64,000 nt of DNA from Microvelia longipes (GCA_018340805.1 JACMZG010001908.1:11368846-11432845), one strand, 5' to 3'. Numbered from the stretch's first letter, positions 49,869 through 60,183 are shown. Notes: generated by a model not told the origin, from the letters alone. Program-made: numbers and translations.

Positions 49869-50071
49869 GTCAACCAAAGTAGATTGATCACTTGGGGCCA
49901 GTTATGTTCAGTTGTTTTTGATAAACAGGCTCGTCTAAATGCTTCTCGACTCAAAAACAGTATAGTTGACTCTAGAAGTAATAGACGAACATTCATAACA
50001 CCAATAACGGCCTGGGATATATTACGAAGCACGAACGCATTGAGAAGGAATGTAATTACACGAAAACCAAT
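49869..50071 (-). CDS. RFT1: RFT1 exon 2
   Basis: Acceptor TCTTTTTTCAG| at 50072 and donor TTGAC|GTAAGT at 49868; 203 nt, phase 0 in and phase 2 out. It encodes [40 protein letters not shown] and [12 protein letters not shown], then the start of NLLWLT. The VLR....[22 protein letters not shown] run is the N-terminal hallmark of RFT1. Confidence 0.96.
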
Positions 50072-50195
50072 CTGAAAAAAGACAAACACCGGTATTTACA
50101 GCTTGATATATCATTCAGGACTACGGTATACAAACCGCAAAATCAATAACTTAGTAACGCAAGGACTCAATACAAAAGGTTTATTTGTATATTAC

Positions 50196-50255
50196 CTGAT
50201 GAATAATATTAAAAGTTGCATTCTCTAAGCTGCTCTTCAGAAAATTTTTTCCCAT
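50196..50255 (-). CDS. RFT1: RFT1 exon 1 (start codon)
   Basis: ATG at 50255-50253, then GKNFLKSSLENATFNIIHQ to a donor CAG|GTAATA at 50195; 20 codons in phase with exon 2 across a 124-bp intron. RFT1 sits in the ER membrane as a MOP-superfamily protein, required for efficient N-glycan precursor assembly. The six exons found total 1,217 nt (about 405 residues, against about 540 in family members); the C-terminal quarter is missing. Introns run 124 bp, 28.1 kb, 1.3 kb, 1.2 kb and 3.9 kb. The divergent neighbour SLC25A26 starts about 690 bp away. Confidence 0.88.
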
Positions 50256-50942
50256 ATTTTAATTAAAAAGAAGAGAAAGCTCGATGGGACATGGTACAGA
50301 TAACAAGCTCCAACGGGCTTCGCTCATTCCAACATAAAATAATTCGAATAAGAGGTTATAAAATAATTTCTATAACACGAGTTCTACACGATACAAATTA
50401 AAAGTAAAATAGCTAAATTTAGACTTCCTCTTCACTAATTACAAATAGAACTAAAGGTGATTTAATTATTGTAACAATATGAACGGCCAAAAAAAACTTA
50501 ACCTAAAATCACCTGGCTTGACTCGGTTACCACACCGACAAACGACAAATCATCCGATAAAAATGACCAATCATAAATCATCATTTGTTAAATTTTCTCT
50601 TTTCATGCATAAAAAGATAAAAAAATATTTGAAAGGAAATTAAAAATTTAAAGGGTAGTAAAGCGATTAAAGTTAAATACTTTAAATCATTACTTTTTTC
50701 AAAAAGAAGCTAAATTAAATTCAAAAATGAGCTATAGATCTTTGTAAAGATCTACCTTTTCCATATTTTTATTTTGTGAGTTGGTAATAACTTATTACGT
50801 GAAGTTTTCAAACGTACAGGTTTTAAATTTGAAATTATGCCATAAGTATGCTAATGTGGTCATTTTTCAAGTTAAAGATATGTAAAGTGTATTTATGAAA
50901 TTATGATGAAATTAGAAAAGGCAGTATTTTTATTATTATCCA
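50256..50942. promoter_or_regulatory. shared upstream region between RFT1 and SLC25A26
   Basis: 687 bp separate the two divergent start codons, so both promoters must lie here or overlap the leaders. There is no clear TATA box for either gene. The GC-richer core is at about 50505-50560 (ACCTGGCTTGACTCGGTTAC). A GGGCTTCGCTCATTCC motif (contains GCTTCGC at 50327) lies 70 bp upstream of the RFT1 ATG. Confidence 0.5.
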
Positions 50943-51026
50943 ATGGAACAGCAAGAAATTGGTTCAAAGGGAGAGAAGGCATCGTCTGATGTCACCCGGC
51001 AGATTTCATTGACTACTGCTTTTATT
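50943..51026 (+). CDS. SLC25A26: SLC25A26 exon 1 (start codon)
   Basis: The mitochondrial S-adenosylmethionine carrier exchanges cytosolic SAM for matrix S-adenosylhomocysteine across the inner membrane, supplying mitochondrial methyltransferases. Exon 1 gives MEQQEIGSKGEKASSDVTRQ then ISLTTAFI, ending at ATT|GTATGT in phase 0. It joins directly to AGAAAGLSVD in exon 2, the expected start of helix 1. No other upstream ATG in frame gives this join. The N-terminal extension before helix 1 (about 20 residues) is longer than usual for the family. The complete gene has six exons, 924 nt including the stop, 307 residues (human 274). Confidence 0.85.
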
Positions 51027-51481
51027 GTATGTGCTCATGATCATTTCATTCAAATTTACTTTCCGTTTTGTATATTTGATCTCTTATTTTAAAGTTCATT
51101 TATTGAAAAAGAATTATAGAATATTAGGTAAAAATTTAGTGATTCAACCAACGCCTGTAGACTGTTATGTCAACATTATCGGTTTGTCTTTTAATTCAAC
51201 TAAGATTCCACCGGTTGATTGAACCTTGGTGGGTCTGTGGTTGGTTAAAGGGAAGGAGAAAAGACGGAAAGTCCCTCTAAAAGGCAGGGCTTGAAGCATA
51301 GTAAGTGACAAGGTTTCGATATGGTTGTCACCCCAGATCCACCTCAACAGAGAGGTGAGTGAAATCAGTGAAGTCACCAAGTTCCTGCCATTTTTGTTGG
51401 GGAGGAGCCAGACCAGACAGACATGAAATTCACAGTATGACGTAATTCCACCCACTTGTAAGCTTTAGGTGAATTATAAGG

Positions 51482-51520
51482 CAAGCTGTAAATGACATTT
51501 ACAGCTTGAGGGTATATATA
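51482..51520. promoter_or_regulatory. 27-bp palindrome with adjacent TATA box in intron 1
   Basis: CAAGCTGTAAATG, one base, then its exact complement (51482-51508), followed by TATATATA at 51513-51520. The surrounding sequence (about 51170-51700) could be a solo LTR or other mobile-element promoter; I see no matching flanking duplication. Confidence 0.45.
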
Positions 51521-51859
51521 GTGGAATAGAATCAACTAGTGAGTTTACTCTCGGTTGTCGAAATGTGTGCTGTATCAAGAAAATGAATTGTTCAGACCTT
51601 AACACAAATGTCAAGTTAAGGTCATTGATGAAGGTTATTTTCTGTGACTGAGTGAGTGTGACAAAAATTCATGCAAAACATTATTTTTTTAGGGGCTCAA
51701 ATAAAATAACACAGAAGGTTTGTTCACACTATCGTTTCATAAAAATCCAAAAGCAATAAGCATTCATAAGTATTGCATCATAGTCTTTAGAGCTTAGGCA
51801 ATAGCATTAATTAACTTGAAGACTATTTAACTTGTATGTTTAATAATATTTTTTTATAG

Positions 51860-52016
51860 GCAGGAGCTGCTGCAGGCTTGTCTGTTGACATTGGACTATT
51901 TCCGCTAGATACACTCAAAACAAGGTTACAAAGCTCAAAAGGATTTTGGGGCAGTGGAGGATTCAGAGGGATTTACCAAGGCATAGGGCCTGTTATTCTT
52001 GCTTCAGCTCCAACGG
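51860..52016 (+). CDS. SLC25A26: SLC25A26 exon 2
   Basis: Acceptor TTTTTTATAG| and donor ACGG|GTACAA; phase 0 in, phase 1 out. It encodes AGAAAGLSVDIGLFPLDTLK, then TRLQSSKGFWGSGG and FRGIYQGIGPVILASAPT. It carries the first mitochondrial-carrier signature, PLDTLK (residues 43-48), with the TRLQ continuation and G.Y.G loop motif of SAM carriers. Confidence 0.96.
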
Positions 52017-52445
52017 GTACAATCTTATCTCCTTTTTTTATGTCTCCTATCACTCCTTTTTTTCTTGGTTGATATGGTATTATCAATATTAGAAAATCGA
52101 GTGTGGTGTACCTCAGATCTTTTTCTTGCCACATCAAATTTTTTAATGTTTATCAATTTATATTGGTGAGCGTTGATTAAACCCTAATCTGTGACCTGAA
52201 GATTGATTTTCGTACCAAGTTTCAACTCTAATAAATGTACTAGGAGCTACGATGGTAACAAACACATGCATACACTCATAATGATAGCAAACTTTGTGAA
52301 AACCACTCAGGAAGTCTTAGTAGTAATCCTTTCTATTTTCCTACGAATAAATAAGGGAAAGTAGAAACAAAGTTCCATAGTTTTTCTTTACTTATGCTTT
52401 AGAATGCTATTTAGCTATTATTGTGGTTTTGATTTCTTGTTTTAG

Positions 52446-52555
52446 CTGCAGTATTTTTTGCAACTTATAATTCGTTTAAAAATTTTGCTCAACCCTATGT
52501 AACTCCTTTTGAAGAACCAGCTGTTCATTTAGCCGGAGCTGTTGTTGCTGAAGTG
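52446..52555 (+). CDS. SLC25A26: SLC25A26 exon 3
   Basis: Acceptor TTGTTTTAG| and donor GAAGTG|GTACGT; phase 1 in, phase 0 out. It reads AAVFFATYNSFKNFAQPYVT, then PFEEPAVHLAGAVVAEV: helix 2 (the FF.TY motif) and the start of the second carrier repeat. Confidence 0.95.
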
Positions 52556-52819
52556 GTACGTTTTTTTTTTTAAAAAAACTAAATGACTACGATGACTACT
52601 TCTTTAGCTTTAAAATACTATTAAGCAATAAATTATTACCCTTACCTTACTCTTCATAGCATTCTAAAATAATGCTAATAATCTATTATTAAACAATAAT
52701 GTTTTCTTTAGAATTATCAAACTTCATGTCCATATAATTGTTCTTTAAACTTGAAATCTGTTTTGTATTCATTTTTTTTATTTGTTTTTTCTCTATAATG
52801 AATTTAGATGAATTTTTAG

Positions 52820-53093
52820 GTGTCTTGTATTGTTAGAGTTCCCAGCGAGGTGGTTAAACAAAGAAGACAAGCTTGCTGTAATGAAAACACTGGTGAAAAA
52901 ATTGTGAGATCTATTTTAAAACGTGAAGGTTTCTTTGGATTTTATAGAGGGTTCTTCTCTACTATTCTCAGAGACATTCCGTATGCTGGGATACAGTTTC
53001 CTTTGTGGGAATGGTTAAAAGTCGAGCTAGCCCTATATAAGAATAGTGATGTCATTACTCCTAAGGAAGGAGCGCTCTGTGGAGCTGTCGCTG
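52820..53093 (+). CDS. SLC25A26: SLC25A26 exon 4
   Basis: Acceptor GAATTTTTAG| and donor GCTG|GTAATA; phase 0 in, phase 1 out. It encodes VSCIVRVPSEVVKQRRQACC, GFFGFYRGFFSTILRDIPYA, then GIQFPLWEWLK and EGALCGAVA. The second signature is P.E..K (125-130, PSEVVK). The RDIPYA.IQFP.WE block is typical of SAM carriers and decides the family against other SLC25 members. The frame stays open for 60 codons past the donor, but that extension is not carrier-like. Confidence 0.97.
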
Positions 53094-53279
53094 GTAATAT
53101 TATGTTTATTTTATTACATGAATTGTCGCCTATTTCCTTTGAGAAAAATTGGTTAGTAGGATACGCATCATGGCGAGAGTTGAACTTCGGATTATGGCCG
53201 TTTCAGAGTTCCCTTGCCACAAAAAATATGTTTATGTTTTGCGAAACTATATACAGTATGTCTACGAATTGAGTTGCAC

Positions 53280-54210
53280 ATACGTGTAAATGACAAAAAA
53301 AAGTTACTCTTCAAAAAAATTTTGCTCACTTTAAAATGAACATTTATAGCAATAAAAAATTTGTTCCATGAGCCTTGTACCCAACAAGTAAACTTTTTCA
53401 TAAAGAGCCCCAGAGAGAACTAGGTGTAATTTTGATAATTTAACAAAATGTTATTCTTTACAAAAATTTCGTCTTTATAAGGCTTAAATTTGTCTTTATA
53501 AGGACAATTATTTCCCCTCTCCCCCCTCCATCCATATTGGTCTTTATTTAAAACAATAGAAAAATATTTTTGTTATGAAATGTATTAATAATTTACTAAA
53601 TTAGTATGTAAAAACATTTTTTTTTTATTTTCTAAATTTTTCAATAAAACGGGCTACTGCAAAGATGGAAGGCTAAAATATTGTAATTATATTTTTCAAA
53701 ATTTTATTTCATAATTTGTTTTTATGTAAGAAATAAATAAGTTTATGAAGAATAACATTTTTCAGAAAATTAAATTTTAACCTACTTTACTCTTGATGGT
53801 TTTTTAAAAAAATAGTACTTATATAAGGTTCAAGTGTAGAGTAATATAAGGTTCAAGCATAGAGTAATATAAGGTTCAAGCATAGAGTAATATAAGGCTC
53901 AAGCATAAAGTAATATAAGGTTCAAGCATAGAGTAATATAAGGTAATAGAGTAATATAATATATTACTCTAGGTTCAAGCATAGAGTAATATATGGTTCA
54001 AGCATAGAGTAATATATGGTTCAAGCATAGAGTAATATAAGGTTCAAGCATAGAGTAATATGAGGTTCAAGCATAGAGTCATAGAGTTAAAACTAATCAG
54101 TGGGTTCAAGGTACAAAATGTTAAATTAAAATTAAGAAAAATATTAGTTTTACATCAAATAAAAACTTTTTTGGAGAGGGACTTTTTTTCAAAAAACAAA
54201 ATTTTTTGGC
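53280..54210. repeat. dispersed repeat, copy 1 (expanded)
   Basis: Matches 61010-61645 in order: TTGTACCCAACAAGTAAACT, AATGTTATTCTTTA, GGGCTAAAATATTGTAATTA, AATAACATTTTTCAGAAAAT, TACTTTACTCTTG, AAAATGTTAAATTAAAA and TTTTGGCCAC. Only this copy contains the 53822-54085 minisatellite, inserted between TAGTACTTA and the AAAATGTTAAATT block. Located in SLC25A26 intron 4. Confidence 0.8.
53822..54085. repeat. minisatellite, ~23-bp unit, about 11 copies
   Basis: The unit is TATAAGGTTCAAGCATAGAG followed by TAA. Units are nearly identical apart from a few changes (GGCTC, ATATGG) and one truncated or inverted piece near 53940-53970. Confidence 0.9.
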
Positions 54211-54696
54211 CACTTCACATTTGCCCAACTCAGTTCGTGGACAATACCAAAAATCCTGTAAGAGAGAAATTGTCTAACAATCGAGTTTATAAAGATAAGT
54301 CACTCTTAATAAAAACTTTCTTTTTTCAAAGTAAGATTTTACTCAGATTAACTTTAATATCTTGTAACACGTCCCCAAAAAGTACAATTTTCTTCTTACA
54401 GTGCCATTTTAGGTTATCAGTGATCCATAGCTAAAAGCAGTTTTGAATTGATTCAGTATATCAGCAATCTTAAAATATGACACCTTGTTAATAAATAAAA
54501 TAAAAAAAAAACACCTATAAAAAATATAATAAAACACTCCTTCTAATTTATAATCTTGATGGCATCACTGTGTCGGGTTTTTAACTAACTAGGCTTTGTC
54601 AATCCCTCAACATCTTGCTAAATGCATAATTTCCTTTTTTAATTACAAAAAGTGAAAGTGAACATAGAACAAAATGAGATCTTTGCTAAGGAAAAC

Positions 54697-55231
54697 CTTA
54701 GAATAATACTACACATATAAGGAGCACAGGACCGTAAACACAATGTGACTCCACTGATAACACGAAAGCCCGTTGACTGGTGCACTTAAGTAGGGGTACC
54801 ACCCTAACAACAAAACATTATTTTAAAATATGTGTCATAAATATCTATTAATGAAGAAATGTCGTAAAGAACAAATATAATAACTTAAAACACTTGCTGA
54901 GTATTTAATAAAACCGGTCTTAGATGGCAAAAGGGTGGCGGAATACAAGAATCTACATTTAGTTGACGAGGACTACTTTTAATATAATTTTAATAAATAT
55001 GTTAAACTACAATTTAAAATGCTTTAAATATTGTAATGCACCGATATTTATATTAGTATTTTATAAATAATCAATCATTAATTAATAATAAAACATTCAG
55101 CAACCGGAAGTATTGGCAACTTTTTTTTAGACAATTGTTTATTGTTAGGGTGGCAGAATTACTTAAGGCCACCAGTGAACCACCTTTTGTGTTATCAGTA
55201 GTGCTCTTTCTATATATAGTATTATTCTAAG
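54697..55231. mobile_element. TIR element A (CTTAGAATAATACTA ends)
   Basis: Left end CTTAGAATAATACTACACAT, right end complement CTTAGAATAATACTATATAT; similarity continues inward to GAGCAC, GATAACAC, CACTTAAGTAGG and ACCACCCTAACAA. 535 bp, non-coding, in SLC25A26 intron 4. Related to the element at 57945-58560. Confidence 0.8.
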
Positions 55232-55423
55232 GGAAAAACTGACTTTGAATTCAGTGGTTCTGCTAATGATATCTTCATTTATAGCAGAACCAGCTTTTAC
55301 ACATCAAGTGTTACCTTTACTAATTTTTTACTGGTTTTATTCTAGATTTTTCTAAGGAAATATGTAATTTAATATTGCCCACACAAATATTAAAAATAGT
55401 TATTTCATTCAAAACCCTACAAT

Positions 55424-55438
55424 ATATATATATATATA

Positions 55439-55470
<32 letters not shown>

Positions 55471-55478
55471 ATATATAT

Positions 55479-55540
<62 letters not shown>
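55424..55540. repeat. (TA)n microsatellite
   Basis: About 115 bp of TA dinucleotides with several phase slips, in SLC25A26 intron 4, followed by TGTGTG. Confidence 0.95.
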
Positions 55541-55541
<1 letters not shown>

Positions 55542-55804
55542 GTGTGTTTAGTTTCAGAGTTTGTAAATATCATTGAAAGGTAATCTATCAATATTTTTAA
55601 ATCAAACATTGTACAAAAGTCAACCTTTAGAAGAACTTTTGAAAACCTTTTGCGGGGATTATTTAAAAAATTGTTAATTATGACTTCTTAATTATAATTA
55701 CTAAAGGTTTAGTTCTCTTTTCTTCTTGAAAAAAACTCATGGAAATTTTAGTTTTGCCTCAGATACTACTTTAGAGTGATGATTATTAATTCTGTCCTTT
55801 TCAG

Positions 55805-55949
55805 GCGCAGTAGCTGGTGCTCTTACAACCCCTCTGGATGTTATAAAGACAAGACTTATGTTGTATGATATAACAACTAGTAAAAGAAAGAAACCACCTA
55901 GCTTTGAAAAAATAGCTAATGTTATATATAAAGAGAAGGGGATCAGAGG
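55805..55949 (+). CDS. SLC25A26: SLC25A26 exon 5
   Basis: Acceptor CTGTCCTTTTCAG| and donor AGAGG|GTATGT; phase 1 in, phase 2 out. It encodes GAVAGALTTPLDVIKTRLML, then YDITTSKRKKPPSFEKIANV and IYKEKGIRG. It carries the third signature, PLDVIK (218-223). The 2.7-kb intron before it is the largest of the gene and has filled with repeats. Confidence 0.96.
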
Positions 55950-56095
55950 GTATGTTCATTATAATCAAACTTAACTATTTAGCCTGTGGAATATTTAAAT
56001 TTTTAATGAGCTAAGAATTTAATTTCTTGTCGTCTTCAACTGAAAAATATTGTTTTCAGATGCATTTAAATATCTTATGTTTATTTATATTTGTT

Positions 56096-56247
56096 ACATT
56101 TACTTCTTACTGACAATGCCAGTCGAAAAAAAAGAATATTACCAATTCTATATATTTATTTACGTATTTAATGGCTTTCTCATAACTGTTTTTCTTTTAA
56201 TTATCTCTGGCACTGATGATGGCTTAAAAGAACTTTGAATTATTAAA
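56096..56247. repeat. half copy of fold-back element (family of 58590-58955)
   Basis: ATGCCAGTCGAAAA, AAGAATATTACCAATTCTAT, TTTCTCATAACTGTTTTTCT and TTAATTATCTCTGGCACTGA match the right arm of the 58590-58955 element. The opposing arm is absent. In SLC25A26 intron 5. Confidence 0.8.
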
Positions 56248-56379
56248 AAATGGTAATAGTGCTATGTACAAAATTATATTAAAAAATTTGATACGGGTTA
56301 CCTACGTACTAAATTTCAACTCAATGGAATTATTTTTTACAATTTAAAAAATGTATTATACGTATTATAACGTATTACT

Positions 56380-56820
56380 TTTCAATTTTTCACATTTTTT
56401 AAAAAATCTATACAAGTCGTTTAATAAAAATTGAACTAATGCTAATTATGAAGCGAAACTTGGCACAGATTTTGTTCTTATATATGACTATATAGGCGCC
56501 TAATCTCAAACCCATCGAGATGTTATTCCACTTTTTATGAATTTCCCTTAACTTTTAACCGAGTTATTATTTTAGGTTAATGATGACTTTTCATGATATT
56601 ACAACAAGACCTAAAGAATGTCTTTTGTGCCCAGATTCAACTCTCTAGCATAAATTCGCTGGGGAATATGATGATAACAGGCAGACAACTTTGTGAAAAC
56701 TACTTAGAAGGTCTTAAAAGCACTTGAAAGAGATAATTCAGGGGAAATACTGGTTCCAATGACCATTCTAGAAGTCTTTAAACACCTAAAACTAATAATT
56801 CTGAAAAAATAATTCAGTTT
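56380..56820. repeat. dispersed repeat fragments in SLC25A26 intron 5
   Basis: 56430-56480 matches the 29450 region (GAACTAATGCTAATTATGAA). 56625-56790 matches the 17880-18200 family (TTCAACTCTCTAGCATAAAT, ACACCTAAAACTAATAATTC). Confidence 0.55.
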
Positions 56821-56843
56821 ACATGATAAGGAAAAGTAAATTA

Positions 56844-57249
56844 CAGTCTATCGTTTAGTTTAAAAATCCCTAAGGTCATAAGTATTTTGGGGATTGACCA
56901 ATCAGAGAAGCCACTGCCAACCTCTCACTTAAAAAGAGAAAAAAAATCCCTACCACAATAACCGCTGTAGGGAAAAAACCTTCTTCTCGGCAATCGTTCA
57001 CTTTGTTTGTGGTTCTTCTTATGATTACATCGTTTTGGAAACTGCTTTGAAATTAATCTTAAAAATGAAAATTTAAAATAAAACTTCATAAAATAAATGT
57101 AAAACAACATCGCCAAGAAAATACAGGTAAAATAACCTGATTTGTTTACATAGTTTTTTCCCGCTCCCTTCTTGCAGGGATTTTTTTTTCTTAAGAATCA
57201 GTGGTGTCTAAACTGATCTGTCAAGATTTTTAAAATAAACGATAGACTG
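56844..57249 (-). mobile_element. Tc1/mariner-type MITE, copy 3 (reverse orientation)
   Basis: 406 bp flanked by TA, with terminal repeats CAGTCTATCGTTTAGTTTAA. The interior is the complement of the copies at 23407 and 36339 (AGTGGTGTCTAAACTGATCT, CCCGCTCCCTTCTTGCAGGG). It lies 49 bp upstream of SLC25A26 exon 6, so the intron 5 acceptor and its pyrimidine tract sit just outside the element. Confidence 0.9.
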
Positions 57250-57298
57250 TAGTGCATAGAGGAAGTGCTGTAGTGTTAAATTTTTGTGATTGTTTCAG

Positions 57299-57452
57299 AT
57301 TTTTTTCTGGTTTTACACCACGTGTAGTTTGGATTGGAGTAGGAGGCTGCATATTTTTTGGTGTCTATGAAGAATTTGTTCTTTATTTGGAACCTCCTCC
57401 CCCACCTCCTCCTCCTGCAAAAGATTGGTGGGAAAAAATATTTTTCTGGTGA
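57299..57452 (+). CDS. SLC25A26: SLC25A26 exon 6 (stop codon)
   Basis: Acceptor TGATTGTTTCAG|; phase 2 in. It encodes FFSGFTPRVVWIGVGGCIFF, then GVYEEFVLYLE, helix 6 and the end of the carrier fold, with TPR..W...GG.IFFG.YE as in SAM carriers. After the fold there is an unusual tail: eight consecutive prolines (mixed CCT/CCC/CCA codons) followed by AKDWWEKIFFW and TGA. A tail of this kind is not part of the conserved carrier. Confidence 0.96.
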
Positions 57453-57729
57453 TTTTTGCCTTCCAATCTTCCCTGATTGCTTATGATACCCAATTCCTTT
57501 GGAGTCAAGATAAAAAGTTTATCTTTACTTATTCTATCTTATAATTGTCAACCAATTTTTTGGATAAAAGTAGTATGAGAGTCTTAGTTAAAAATGTGAA
57601 ACTCATTTTGTAAAATGTTGTTTACTTTAATTTAAATGTGAAATACTATATTAGACCCACTAATCAAAAACTAGTCAGAATTAATAATTAGCAAAAGTTT
57701 CGGTCAGTATATAAACATTTTTGTATTAA

Positions 57730-57735
57730 AATAAA
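57730..57735 (+). terminator. SLC25A26: possible SLC25A26 polyadenylation signal
   Basis: AATAAA 278 bp after the stop codon in AT-rich 3' UTR, followed within about 30 bp by T-rich sequence (TTTTAGTTCTGTTTT). Confidence 0.5.
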
Positions 57736-57944
57736 GTTATTAAATTTTAGTTCTGTTTTATACTACTTTAATCTTAAAATAATACTATAGTAGTGCACAC
57801 GGTAATGATCAGTTGACAGTGTGGGAAAATAGCAATGAAGCAATCAGGTTGGTCTAAATGAAATTTTGTGCATGGTTTAACTTGTAGGACTAAACTCATT
57901 GGCCCTCTCGCATTATTTTCCCATACTGTCAACTAATTATAACC

Positions 57945-58560
57945 ACGAGTTATACTATAGCATAGCAGGAGAATAGGACCATAACACAATGGAATTTTAC
58001 AGATAACATGAAAGCCAGTTCAATGGTGGTCTTAAGTAGGGGTATTACCTGCAGAACGTTTTTTTTTTGTTTTTATGTTGCCATCCTTATATAATTGACA
58101 TCATAGCCTTCAATTTTTTTCTTGTGTTCTGTGATATAATAATAAAGTATTATATATTTACTTATTTAAATATTTTCCTTACTTAAACATGTAAAAGAAA
58201 ACAATTGTGTGTAAACACTTAAATAATACATAAAGTAATCCCTCTGCTAATGATTTGTATTATTTTAATTGTAAACCCAATGTTAAGCACATGATAATGT
58301 GCATATAACATATTTATTTATAAACCATTAAAATACTATTCATCATTCTTAAAAAATATAATTAACCATTTTGTACATTTCTGATTATTAAGTAAGTAAA
58401 TAATTTAATAATTTAATTTAATACTTCAACAACTGGTATTCATGTCAACTTTGTTAAAAAGATTGTTACTTTGTTTTGTTGGCAGCATTAGTTAAGACCG
58501 CCAGTCAAATGGCTTTTATGTAATCAGTAGTGCTCTTTCTGTGTATAGTATTATAAAAGG
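57945..58560. mobile_element. TIR element B (relative of element A)
   Basis: Left part TATACTATAGCATAGCAGGA, ATAACATGAAAGCCAGTTCA and CTTAAGTAGGGGTATTACCT. The right part is roughly its complement (GGCAGCATTAGTTAAGACCG, CAGTAGTGCTCTTTCTGTGT, ATAGTATTATAAA). The ends are more diverged than in element A. Non-coding. Confidence 0.7.
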
Positions 58561-58589
58561 AATGAAGAAAAGAATCACTCCACTAAATC

Positions 58590-58955
58590 GTAATTTATTT
58601 AAAGCGCTTTCAACTTAACATGAGGCCATCATCAGTGCTAGAGATAATTAAAAGAAAAACAATTATGAGAAAGAAATTAAATGCATGAAAAAAATTAGAT
58701 AGAATTGGTAATATTCTTTTTGTAAAAAAAAGAATGATGTCGGTGGCACTGGTCAGTGAGTTGAAAACGATGATTACAGTAAGTTGTGATACACTGTCTA
58801 TCACTACTTACCAACCATGCCAGTCGAAAACAAAGAAAAAGAATATTACCAATTCTATCTATTTTTACGTATTTAATGTCTTTCTCATAACTGTTTTTCT
58901 TTTAATTATCTCTGGCACTTATGATGGCCTTAAAAGCACTTTGAATAAATTAATA
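58590..58955. mobile_element. fold-back MITE (AAAGCGCTTTCAA ends)
   Basis: Left arm AAAGCGCTTTCAACTTAACA, GAGGCCATCATCAGTGCTAG, to GAATTGGTAATATTCTTTTT. The right arm (58835-58955) is its complement with about 10 percent differences. A spacer of about 105 bp holds the CCATGCCAGTCGAAAA word. Half copies at 56096-56247 and about 62290-62540. Confidence 0.85.
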
Positions 58956-59289
58956 ATTTTGTGGATAGACTATTTTCTTTGTTCCTTTCATTATGAACAT
59001 CCTCATTGGTGCTCATTCTAAATCACCTATTTTTAGTATTATTTATTATTGTATTTGATTGATACATGTATTACTTTGAATCAAATTTTTCTCTTATATT
59101 ATTCTCTTAGTTTTACTTTAAGTGCCGAAATTAGTCTGCTATTTTAGTAAGAATCATTTTGTAAGAGACTTAATAAAGTCTGTAGTGTGCAGTATTCAAG
59201 TTAAACTTTTATTAATATATTCATATTTTATTCAATAAACCAATAAATACAGTAGACACTGGTCATTGGAATCATAGAAATGGTTATCA

Positions 59290-59618
59290 ACAGCTTAGTG
59301 TGATCATTTTGGCTGAGAACCGCCCTATTAACAGCTTAGTGTGATCATTTTAGCTGAGAACCGCCCTATTAACAGCTAAGTGTGATCATTTTAGCTGAGA
59401 ACCGCCCTATTAGCAGCTTAGTGTGATCATTTTGGCTGAGAACTGCCCTATTAACAGCTTAGTGTGATCATTTTGGCTGAGAACCGCCTATTAAGCATTT
59501 TGGATCATTTGGCTAGAACCGCCCTATTAGCAGCTTAGTGTGATCATTTTGGCTGAGAACTGCCCTATTAGCAGCTTAGTGTGATCACTTTGGCTAAGAA
59601 CCGCTTTATTGTATACTA
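59290..59618. repeat. minisatellite, 41-bp unit, 8 copies
   Basis: The unit has AACAGCTTAGTGTGATCATT, then TTGGCTGAGAACCGCCCTAT. Six units are nearly intact, the sixth in order is shortened to about 36 bp (AAGCATTTTGGATCATTTGG), and the last is diverged. The GTGTGATCATTTTGG core resembles the sub-terminal GATCACATTAGG of the host element. Confidence 0.9.
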
Positions 59619-59819
59619 AAATATACACAAATGATTGTTTTTTGTAATCATGAATTCAGTTTTTGTAATTACTTATGCTGACAAACATATTTTTTTATTT
59701 GGGGGGAAAAATTAATTAATAGAATTTCACAATAAGATAAGTAACATGGAGATATTATTACTTGAGAGGCCCTATAGGTAAAATTTTGAAACAAAGAAAA
59801 TGTAACTTAAGCCCATTTG

Positions 59820-60183
59820 TTTATAAATTATAATAAATTATAAACAAACTTTTACTGACTAAGTTTTCAGACATAAAAAGACTCATTATATCTTTCTGAC
59901 TTTTATCTCCATCAGCCCGCAGAACCTTAAATTTTTCCGAGACAACGGAAACGTGGATCCAGACTTGTCTCAGATAAAATAGACACCAACCCCGTATTTG
60001 CGTATTAGCACCCAAGCAAACCACAAAAGACCCTGGCTGCTTTAACTAGCCTTGAATTCAAGACCTAGTGTACGTTACGAGGGATAACCTCATATTAAGG
60101 CCACCCCCGGCTGGATTTGAACCCTCTTCCTCCAGGTCGAAAGGCGAGTGCTCAACTTTTGAGATAGATACCGGTAGCCCTAA
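59820..60183 (-). mobile_element. tRNA-derived SINE (minus strand)
   Basis: Read on the minus strand, a tRNA-like head starts near 60181 with GGGCTACCGGTATC. It has an A-box-like TATCTCAAAAGTTGAGCA (60166-60149) and a B-box GGTTCAAATCC (60123-60113). The body follows (GGCCTTAATATGAGGTTATC, GTGTACGTTACGAGG as complement), ending in an AT-rich TTTATAATTTATAATAAATT tail near 59820. Inserted inside the pogo-like element. Confidence 0.75.

Noticed and set aside
53094..53272. Extension of SLC25A26 exon 4 reading frame past the donor
   Set aside because: The carrier-like sequence stops exactly at GCTG|GTAATA and resumes in phase at 55805; the extension has no carrier motif.
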